From Serinus canaria (taxonomy: Eukaryota; Chordata; Aves; Passeriformes; Fringillidae): DNA of 64,000 nucleotides. How positions within the stretch are numbered: position 1 is the first letter of the stretch; each line of letters begins with the position of its first letter. Of this stretch, positions 39,101 through 46,400 are shown piece after piece. A model generated the notes under the pieces. That model searched no databases. It worked only from the letters and a program-made list of their open reading frames with translations, and was not told the DNA's origin. Position numbers and translations under genes: made by a program. The DNA lies in contig NC_066316.1 in NCBI RefSeq assembly GCF_022539315.1, positions 52,453,994 to 52,517,993 of the forward strand, written 5' to 3'.

Positions 39101-40089
39101 AGAAATATTCTCTGAAAACAAAGTATCGCATTTGGGTGGGACACCGAGCAGCCTGGACCAGTGGAAGGGGGTTGAAACTAGATGATCTTTAGGGTCCCTT
39201 TCAACCCAAACCATTCTAAGATTCTATGATTTACTATTACATCAGGATATAGCAGTAATAAAAAAACACTTGGCATCCTCACAAGCAGCTTTTGCATACA
39301 GCTGGATCATTTAGCTCTGCTTCTGTGGTAGGATAAACCAAAGTCTATCCCACAACTCAACTTCCCAAGAGCTGCAATTCCCCCTGATGACACCTTGCAT
39401 AAAATAACAGATTATCGAGTCATGACTTGTGCTCAGGACCATTACCCTAAAGAAACAGAGAAAGAAAATAAAGGCATCAAGTATTTAATGGGGGGTAAAA
39501 AAATCAGAACTGCAGAAGTTCGTATGAAACTGAAGAGCTTTAGAGAAGATCTAGAAACAGTCGCAGGCTGGTTTAACTGGAGAGCCTGTGACTACGTGAA
39601 ATATTGAAAGTTAAATTACAGCTTCATTATAGATGAGGAACAGCTTTGCTGCCCTACCTATGGCTTTCCAACAAAACTGTAGCGCGATGCACTTTAGCGA
39701 ACCCCAATACCTGCGGTGGGGGAGGACGGACGGACAGAACGTTTCCGCGCACCACTCTCGGGTCGATCATGATGTTGCCGTAGCGCACCTTCTCCCTGCG
39801 GCACAGCACAGACAGCGCCACTTGCGGCTTCCCCCCGGCCGGCGGGAGAAAGGCGAGGCGGCGCGGGCTGCGCTCCTCGGGAAGGGAGCCGGGCTCAGGG
39901 GAAAGGCGCGGAAGGCAGCAGGGCAGCGGCCCGGGGCGGGCGGCACGGCCCGCCGGACACCGGCACTCACGTCTCGGCGGCATTGGATTGCTCTCGGTAC
40001 TTGGGGCGGGGGGGCAGGGAGCGGGGCTGGATGGAGAAGCTGTAGGGCCCGTCGGCGGCCGCTTGGGCGGGCCCCATGGTGGGCTCCAT
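33003..40089 (-). CDS. RSPH3: Radial spoke head protein 3 (whole gene, 8 coding exons)
   Basis: RSPH3 is the base and stalk protein of axonemal radial spokes. It anchors spokes to outer doublets and acts as an A-kinase anchoring protein in motile cilia. Joining exons 40089-39971, 39795-39711, 38468-38327, 37791-37646, 37092-36889, 35892-35730, 34669-34583 and 33199-33003 gives one open frame of 380 codons plus stop. Conserved Radial_spoke_3 blocks are visible: RYGNIM (exon 2), TPEPVEGR (exon 3), DRPPTPLFIPAK (exon 4), FDFDIEVKPILEVLVGKT (exon 5), AARAFAQRYLADLIPSVF (exon 6) and EFLPWLM (exon 7). All junctions are GT-AG with matching phases. Human isoforms are longer, with a longer N-terminus and C-terminal tail. 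The start is the first ATG in a good context within a CpG island. I see no damage. Confidence 0.96.
34583..34669 (-). CDS. RSPH3: RSPH3 coding exon 7 (residues 287-315)
   Basis: It encodes DIETEFLPWLMSEVEEELQK and then KVLGRTMLD. The acceptor is TTCTGACAG and the donor GACT|GTAAGT. The FLPWLM block is conserved in the family. Confidence 0.94.
35730..35892 (-). CDS. RSPH3: RSPH3 coding exon 6 (residues 233-286)
   Basis: It encodes ERRRLEHLEKLRKQKETAE, then KIAARAFAQRYLADLIPSVF and GFFYDPIER, matching the human order closely. The acceptor is CTTGACAG and the donor AAGAG|GTCTGT. Confidence 0.96.
36889..37092 (-). CDS. RSPH3: RSPH3 coding exon 5 (residues 165-232), RSP3 core
   Basis: It opens LFDFDIEVKPILEVLVGKT and continues into the charged helix EALLEVMEEEEL-type region and a coiled-coil-forming stretch ending RRIREEK. 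This is the most conserved part of the Radial_spoke_3 family and contains the amphipathic helix region linked to PKA regulatory-subunit binding. The acceptor is CATCCTCAG and the donor AAG|GTAGGA. Confidence 0.97.
37646..37791 (-). CDS. RSPH3: RSPH3 coding exon 4 (residues 116-164)
   Basis: It encodes LYLEEISDRIIEVDVECQTD, then FLDRPPTPLFIPAKSGQD and VATQIEKGE, nearly collinear with human RSPH3. The acceptor is GTTTCTAG and the donor GAG|GTATGA. Confidence 0.95.
38327..38468 (-). CDS. RSPH3: RSPH3 coding exon 3 (residues 69-115)
   Basis: The acceptor CCCTGCTCAG|AGTACC opens in phase 0. The exon encodes a basic Lys/Arg/Gln-rich helix (EAKKQRRAQKHSLTRRL) followed by the family block TPEPVEGR. 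The donor is CAGACAG|GTAAAA. Confidence 0.94.
39133..39230 (+). repeat. CR1 LINE 3'-end fragment in RSPH3 intron 2
   Basis: It reads TGGGACACCGAGCAGCCTGG, then GGTTGAAACTAGATGATC, and ends ATTCTATGAT. It is a heavily 5'-truncated copy, antisense to RSPH3, lying about 480 bp upstream (on the plus strand) of exon 2. Confidence 0.85.
39711..39795 (-). CDS. RSPH3: RSPH3 coding exon 2 (residues 40-68)
   Basis: The acceptor is GTGCCGCAG|G and the donor CCGCAG|GTATTG. The exon encodes the conserved RYGNIMIDPRVVRGN block (human has HYGNIMYDRRVIRGN). The intron before it is only 175 bp. A Pro-rich end (RPPPPQ) precedes the donor. Confidence 0.93.
39971..40089 (-). CDS. RSPH3: RSPH3 coding exon 1 (residues 1-39)
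   Basis: The start ATG is at 40,089-40,087, followed by MEPTMGPAQAAADGPYSF and ending KYREQSNAAE plus two bases of a split Thr codon. The donor is AC|GTGAGT. The N-terminus is Ala/Pro-rich and shorter than in the long human isoform. A second in-frame Met follows at residue 5. Confidence 0.92.
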
Positions 40090-40146
40090 GCTGCGGCTCC
40101 GGCTCCGCGCGGGGCGGGCGCGCCCGAGGGAGCGCTAACGGCGTCC

Positions 40147-40160
40147 GTCTCCCGGGCAAC
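40147..40160. promoter_or_regulatory. RFX X-box-like site in RSPH3 promoter
   Basis: GTCTCC-CG-GGCAAC fits the X-box pattern RYYNYY-N1-3-RRNRAC bound by RFX factors, which drive ciliary genes. It lies 58 bp upstream of the RSPH3 start codon, where X-boxes usually sit. The right half-site GGCAAC is perfect and the left half is degenerate. Binding is inferred from sequence only. Confidence 0.55.
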
Positions 40161-40224
40161 GCGCGGCGCGTGCGCGGTTCGGCGGCCGCGGGCGGCGCGG
40201 GGCGTCACGGACTGGCTCGGGCTG

Positions 40225-40505
40225 GGAGGATCCTTAAGGATCGTCCCTGGGTAGGGACACACGTCCGACCAGACCAGGGTGCTTAAAGCCCCATCCAGCT
40301 CGACCTCGAACGCTTTCAGGGCGGGGAATTCACAGCCTCTCTGGGCAACCTGCTACAGTGCCTCACCACCGTCCCAGCAAACAGTGCCTTCCTAATATCT
40401 AATCCAAATCTACCCTCTTCTAGTTTGAATGCACTCTCCATTGTCCTGTCACTACATGCCCTTGTAATAAGCCCCCCTGCAGCCCTCTTGTTGGCTCTCC
40501 GGTGC
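40225..40505 (-). repeat. CR1 LINE fragment inside the promoter region
   Basis: The plus strand shows antisense CR1 text: CTCTCTGGGCAACCTGCTACAG, then TTCCTAATATCTAATCC, then GTCCTGTCACTACATGCCC. It sits between the RSPH3 start and the plus-strand ORF described next, splitting the GC-rich promoter zone. Confidence 0.88.
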
Positions 40506-40624
40506 TGGAATGCGGCGGACGGGTCACCCTGGGGCCTTCCCTTTGCTGTGCGCGGCACTCGCCCTCACGGAGCCCAGGCCTCGGGCCGTGCCGCCCGCCG
40601 GGCGCTGGGAAAGCACCGCCGTAA

Positions 40625-41336
40625 CCCACAGCGGGCCCATTGCCCGGCCGAGGCAATGAGGGCCTCGGACCGCCAGGTGTCACCGTCCTCCCGCCGCCTC
40701 CGAGTAACTCCCAGGGACTCTCCGCTTCCCAGGGACACGCGAGGTGCGCTGGCCCTGGCGTGCAGAGGTTGGCTGGGGGCCGCGAAACCCTGTTGGGAGG
40801 CGTGCTGGTGGCTTCGGTACCGGTGTCCTGGAAGTACCGGCTCCAACAGCTGCACCCCAAATTTGTGTTTTCCACGTATTTGGATACTGTAAAGGTGTGC
40901 TATGATGACAGAGAGATGAGGTGAGTCTTCAGTATGCTGTCCCACCCGTGGTGTGCTGTGCTCCCTGCCAGGGCAAATCATGAGCACTTGTTTTCAGCTT
41001 CTGTGAAAAATTCCCATTAAGAGAAACATAAAAGCATTGAAGGGTTACTGATAGAGTGATAGCCTTTTTTTTAAACCTGTGTGGGTAGGGATATGCCTTG
41101 ATTCTTTTAGCAAGACTTAGCATATAAAATAGCCCATGCCCTGTGTTTCTGAAACCTTTGGTTTAAATGTAATTCTTGTTTTAAATTCTATTTATTTCAG
41201 CTCAATTATGTTACTGCTGCAGAAATCTGTGCTCCACTCCGTCCCCGAGTACTTCACAGGAGGCCTCAAAGGCATGGAGAAAGCTGTGGAGCAGGAGAAA
41301 CTATTTGAAAAAACAAATTTGAGAAACCCACCCTGA
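40625..41336 (+). CDS. Unidentified two-exon ORF, head-to-head with RSPH3
   Basis: I do not recognise this protein. Exon A (open from 40,625, ending 40,920) and exon B (41,201-41,336) join in frame. The donor is ATGAG|GTGAGT and the acceptor TTTATTTCAG|C, around a 280-bp intron. Exon A ends WKYRLQQLHPKFVF, then STYLDTVKVCYDDREM. Exon B gives SSIMLLLQKSVLHSVPEYF, then TGGLKGMEKAVEQEKLFEK, and stops at TGA 41,334. The composition and amino-acid content look truly coding. There is no in-frame ATG before the one at 40,916. The start may lie in a further 5' exon (possible acceptors at 40,732 and 40,765), may be non-AUG (a GTG or CTG lies just before ASVPVSWKY), or may be lost. An AATAAA at 42,029-42,034 could end the transcript. 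Confidence 0.6.
41201..41336 (+). CDS. Last exon of the unidentified plus-strand gene
   Basis: A pyrimidine-rich acceptor (TTCTATTTATTTCAG) is followed by 44 codons in frame with exon A and a TGA stop. The peptide is basic and helical at its end (EKAVEQEKLFEKTN, then LRNPP). No membrane segment or known motif is evident. The sequence after the stop turns into a CAAA-rich simple stretch (41,339-41,388), which fits an abrupt end of coding. Confidence 0.6.
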
Positions 41337-41338
41337 AC

Positions 41339-41388
41339 TAACAAACAAACAAAACAAAACCCCTCAAGAACAACAAACAAACAAAACC
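41339..41388. repeat. A/C-rich simple sequence, (CAAA)n-like
   Basis: Interrupted runs of CAAA and AAAAC units start directly after the stop codon of the plus-strand ORF. They would lie in its 3'UTR. Confidence 0.6.
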
Positions 41389-42028
41389 CTATTGAGGCAG
41401 TCCTTCAAGATTTGCTTGTGTCTGGGCAAGCAAAGTTAATGAATGGGTTCTCAGTCCAGCCAAGTCGGAGCACTATGGTTCTTAAATTTGACCTGAGCCA
41501 ATATAATCCTTTGATTTTGGAGACCTGACTCGTATTTTCTGAAAATTTAAGTTTGGCTATAGAGTTGGCTATACTGCTTTTAGACTGGGGACTTGAAATC
41601 TTGGTAGACCTTTCCAAGATTGTTACAGATCTGGTGTTTCTCTTCATGTGAAAAACAGCTGCAGTATAGCCTGAAAAATGTCAGTCTAAAGCTGTCCAGA
41701 GCGTGCTTGCTGAATAAGCCTAGAAATTTGGCTGGAATGAACTGGCTAGGAAGACAACAAGAAAACAGCCTGTAACCACTGGAGCAAGGATTCCTGAGGA
41801 GTTGCCTGCTCCTTATTGACCACAAATCTTGTGAAGATTAAGGTGTTGTATCACAAGTTCATTTTGTTAAGCTGGTCCCAGCTGGTGTCTCACTTTTTGG
41901 GAGAATTTCTCATTCACTTGATATGTTCACTGGTTGAATGGCAGCAACTCTATGTCTGTGAAACACTGCTACCTTACCAGTTGAGTGCAAACGTCTCTGC
42001 AGGCTTATAAGTGACAAAGCCATCCCAG

Positions 42029-42034
42029 AATAAA
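42029..42034 (+). terminator. Candidate polyadenylation signal AATAAA
   Basis: A canonical AATAAA lies about 690 bases past the stop codon of the unidentified plus-strand ORF, shortly before a T/G-rich tract that could serve as the downstream element. Its use is inferred. Confidence 0.35.
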
Positions 42035-42069
42035 AAAAGGCACCTTTTCTCCCTTGCCCTCTTTTATGC

Positions 42070-42262
42070 TGGTTTTTTGGTTTTGGGTTTTTTTTTGGCT
42101 TGGTGGGTTGTTTTTTTTTTTTTTTTGTTTTGTTTTTTTTTGGGGGGTTTGTTTGGGGGTTTTTGTTTTGTTTGGTTTGGTTTTTTGGTGTGGCTTTTGG
42201 AGGGTTTTGGGGTTTTGTTTTGTTTTGGTTGGGTTTTTGGGTTGTTTTTATTTTTTTTTCCT
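42070..42262 (+). repeat. T/G-rich low-complexity tract with G-runs
   Basis: About 190 bases are almost purely T and G on the plus strand, with T-runs up to about 16 and G-runs of 3-6. The G-runs could form G-quadruplexes. The ORFs through it (Phe/Gly/Trp-rich) are artefacts of composition. Confidence 0.85.
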
Positions 42263-43312
42263 AAAAATACCTGGTGAGTTCGAGAACACTTTGTGTCATC
42301 ACAAGACTGAGTGGAGCAGGATCCAAAAGCACATTGATTGTAAGCAGATTCCTGCCATTTGTTGCTTTTTGGATCTTACAGTAGCAATGGCTTTTTCACA
42401 TATTCTTTGGAGGATTTTCTTGGACCTGCACAATCACAGTGCCAGAGGTACTGCCTGGGAAATGGGCCTAGCTAGCAAGGAATGAATCAGCCCATCTCCC
42501 ATATGGCAGCTAAGAAAGGTCTTTTGAAGTGCCTTCACCTGACTTGAAAGCTGCAGAACGAGGGCTTTGTCTCCTTCCAGGTTTGCTGTGGGTCTGTTAA
42601 AAGGCCTTGAACATACTTGGTTTTTTGTTTGTTTTCATAAGAATTTCCTGGCATTCTACCATGCCTTATGGCATGCCCTTGGCTTTCTTTTTTTGGATGT
42701 GAAACAAGTTTATTCACAGCAAAGCAAATGTGAAGGTGTCAGTGTGTAGTAACAGAAGATATACACCCACTATTTCCTGCAGCGCTTGGGATGCATCTGC
42801 AACTAGTGAATGACACCTTGAAATACAATATGAGGGATCTGCAGTGCTGAGCCTGGCTCTTCTTGGAACCCTTGCTTGGATGTTGCTAGACTGGGAGACC
42901 TTCTTCCACAATTCTTTACACAATACAATGTTGAGCAGACTAGCTGAGTCCAGTTTCCACCACCTTAACTTTCTGCAGCATTTTATAATTAAGAAAGGAA
43001 GGAAGTTTATGGATATAGGCATAATGCTTAATTGTCAAAAAGGACAGGGAGGGGCATAATGCCTTGCTAGAGCATTGTCTTCTGTCTGGAGGAGGACCAT
43101 GGCTGCTTATAAAATCACAGGAATGCTTCCCTGGTGTAAAACTATGTAATTATATGAAATTAGGGTTAGATTTGGTTCTCCATGGTCCTGAAGTGGAACT
43201 TTAATCTGTGAGTCTTACCCCCTTGAGCCTGCAGTTAGAGGCGTGGATCTCCCAGTCTTGGAAGCAACTCTAATTGAGGCCAAAATGCCATTGCTTTCAA
43301 GTAGACATCAAA
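42263..43312. other. Intergenic, no gene seen
   Basis: No coding exon, RNA gene or repeat is recognisable here. Scattered short ORFs lack splice context. Confidence 0.4.
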
Positions 43313-43456
43313 AATCACAGAGCAATCTAGACTGAAAAGGACTCTGGAGGTCTCTAGTGTAACCCTCTTGCCTAAGCCAGGACAAATTCAAAGATAGATT
43401 AGATTGGTCAGGGCCTTCTCCTGCCAGCTTTTGAAAATCTCCAGGGATGGAGATGC
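43313..43456 (-). repeat. CR1 LINE 3' fragment
   Basis: It begins ATCACAGAGCAATCTAGACTG, a diverged antisense CR1 terminus. It continues with GGTCAGGGCCTTCTCCTGCC and CTCCAGGGATGGAGAT, the antisense CR1 order. It is old and truncated. Confidence 0.75.
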
Positions 43457-46400
43457 TTGAAATAGCCTTGAAAATCCCAGAAATCATCATGCCACTGCTA
43501 ATTAATGTCCTGAGATATCTGCTGGAAATACACAGAGCACAGACATGGAGACCCATCAGTGTGACTGAAAAGATGAAAAAATCACAGAGCCCAAGTGTAT
43601 ATGTACTATTTGTCCTGATGCTGCGAGAGAACAATTAATAGAAGTTCCCTGAGACCTGTTTCAACTTGCTGCAGTGATGTGATCAGAGAGAATTAGCAAA
43701 TACTGTGTCAGTATTGTATCACTTTGTCTGCCATCCTGCTGATGGTGTCTCTGCTGCTCTTCAAGGGTGCTGGGCTCAGTGCACCAGAAATAAATAGGCC
43801 TGGTCCCAACAGGGAAATACTCAGCTTTAAAAAATTATAATGTGCCAACCTGGGAGTTTGACAGATGAGAGACACAGAAGGAAAAATAAATACAGGAGCT
43901 AAACTTGAGTTCTGATGGTGACATCAATATTTTTTTAATAAGGGTAGTTAATAATGATACATAAACATTAATAGAAAAGAAAGGAGATCCTGTCACTCAT
44001 ATCTTCAACCCAAATTATTAAGCTTCCTTTTCTGTGTAGCAACAGCTTCCTCTTGACTCCAGTTCTGAGTTTGTGGGGTTGGGCAGGACTGGAAAGTTTC
44101 GGTTCTCAAGACCCTAATTTCTCCAACACTAGTGAAAAACCAGAACTTATTAATCATGGTTTCCAGCTAAAATTTACTTCACCCTCTGACTCTCAGCACC
44201 ATTTTCCCTAGGTTGCCTTTCCTCCATGTTCCACACAAGATTTGTTTTTCAGTGTGCCTGTTCTTGGGGCTGCATTCTTGCCTTTTGCCACCATGTGCTT
44301 TCAGAGAGAGTGACTAGAAAAAATTATGAAAGGGCCATAAAGTACCTTAGAGAGAGGAGTACACTGAATTTTAAACTATCATTCATTAGATTATCAAATG
44401 GAAAATCAATTGTTGGTGACCTTCCTATTTAAGCTCAAATAGACTGTGTGCTGCTATCCTGCTCCAGTTCCTTCTTACTTCTTCCTGCCTTGAACAGTGC
44501 TCTCTCGCTCCATGTTTTCACCTCAGGAAGCTCTGCCTCCTTATTTTGCATCTTCCTGTATTGAGAGCAATGCAACTGCACTAAACGTGCAGAGTAAGAA
44601 ACAAGACAGATCTGCTTCTGTTGCTCCTTCACTGTAGTCTTGGTGTTTTTTCATCTTGATATAAGTTGCCCTTTATAACATCTTTGGGAGGCTGATCAGT
44701 ATCTGCCCATGCTTAATTTGAGATGAACTGCACAGTCTGAAAATTGCATTGGGTAGGAGGCCTTTTGGAAAAAGCAGATCCAGATGTTGAACTTCCTGAC
44801 TACAAGTCTCTGGTCTTTATCTCAAAATCATCCTCCTGATGACCTGTGGAGAAATAGTGGCTGCTCTGCTCTTTCTCACACCCAAGGACTTCTCATATGC
44901 CATGGTTTCTGTAGCTCACAAGATGGGTGTGCATCTGCATCTCTGTATTGTATCATGTAACATTGTGTATGCCTCAGAATGCAGCCCTGCAAAGTTGTTG
45001 AATGATACTGTGGTTGCTTTCTCACCTGGTCACCAGTTGTGCTTAAGAAATATGGTAGGGGAATCACAGGCACAGCTGCACAGGTACACTTGCTAAATCT
45101 TCATGGTGGAGAGACTTGCATGGCCCAAGACCGTGCAGCAAGCATGAAAAATCCCTAATCTGTGTTGTAAAAGTATCTTCTTTGATCACCTGACTTGGAA
45201 ACTGCTTGGATTTGGCTCTAATTTTTTTTTTTTAAATACAGTTTTATAGTTTATAGCATAACCTGTGGGATACGGAAGGTGCAGGGCTTGAGCATGAACT
45301 GTTGCATTTGTTAAGGAAGTTGGTGGGAGGTTTGTGGGTTGTAGGAAGGAAGAGTATTGAGCAGCCGTTGGATCAGTTCTGTAAATAGACTTGCTGGCTG
45401 AAGAGCATGTTTTGTTTAGAAAGTGTGAAACCCTTCATAGAAACCTTTTCATATTATTACCTAGCAGAGGAAGCAGAGTTTAACAGTCTGCCATGTTTAG
45501 AATTTGTGAGCCATTTGTTCAGACTTTTGTGCTGCCACCTCAGGTTAGAAACAGAAAATAATCTGTTTTTCTGTCCCTTTGTAGAAGAATATGTAGAACT
45601 TGGAATGGGTTTCACTCAGAAGTGAGATTTAAATTGATCTATTATCACAGTGAATGGTAAAGACTGATTAAAACAATAAAAGCAATGTATTTATAGAAAA
45701 AATATTATAAGATAATTAGCATTTCTGAATAACAGAGAGGCAGAGAAAGCAATTTTTTACCTAGCATCTCAGCTGTCCATATGAGGATTCCATCACTTCT
45801 CCAACAGTGGTTGCCCTTTTCCCATAGATCTTTTTCTCTATCATTGTCAGATTTTTTTATTTAAAAATTGTTCCCTCTTCTGAATTTTTAGCTTTCAGAA
45901 GATCCTCTGAAGTTTTCACTCTGTTCTGATGACACATGTGATAAGGACTGACTGCTAACAAAATTCAGAGAAAAATGTAACCAGAAAGCCTACCAAAGGT
46001 GGGTTTCCTCTTCCTGTAGTCAGAAATTGTCCTCCTGGAAATACACGATAGCCACACTAACTGTGGTCTGCCACATTGCTACCAGAGTAGCATCATGTTC
46101 TTGTTTGTTCAGAGTTCACCCCTGTGACAGCCAAGTGGCCTCACTGTAATAAAAAGTAATATTCTCTTCTCAGGTTAAGAGACCTGCCTGGGTACAATGG
46201 GAAGCTGAAATTGTCACTTGCAGTTTATGGAATAACCTGGAGGGGTGCAGCAGCAAACCACCTGGTCTCCTGTGATGGATCAGCACCAAAGCCTGAATAG
46301 TCAGTACAGAAATAAGAACTCCTATTCCCAGATAAAAAACAACACAGATGGGGGTTTTATCAGCTGTGATACTTCTTCAAGCTGTAATTGGAGACATTTC

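Larger units (their letters stand above)
39700..40225. promoter_or_regulatory. CpG island over RSPH3 exons 1-2 and promoter
   Basis: The block is dense in CpG and GGGCGG boxes and covers RSPH3 exons 1 and 2 and the first ~130 bp upstream. There is no clear TATA box on the minus strand. GC-rich sequence resumes at 40,500-40,830 on the far side of a CR1 insertion, which suggests that a single bidirectional island was interrupted. Confidence 0.75.

Noticed and set aside
39633..40286. 217-codon plus-strand ORF opposite RSPH3 exons 1-2
   Set aside because: It is an antisense shadow of the CpG-rich RSPH3 5' end; the minus strand holds the real exons.
42054..42485. 143-codon plus-strand ORF rich in Phe, Trp and Gly
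   Set aside because: It is produced by the T/G-only low-complexity tract and is not protein coding.
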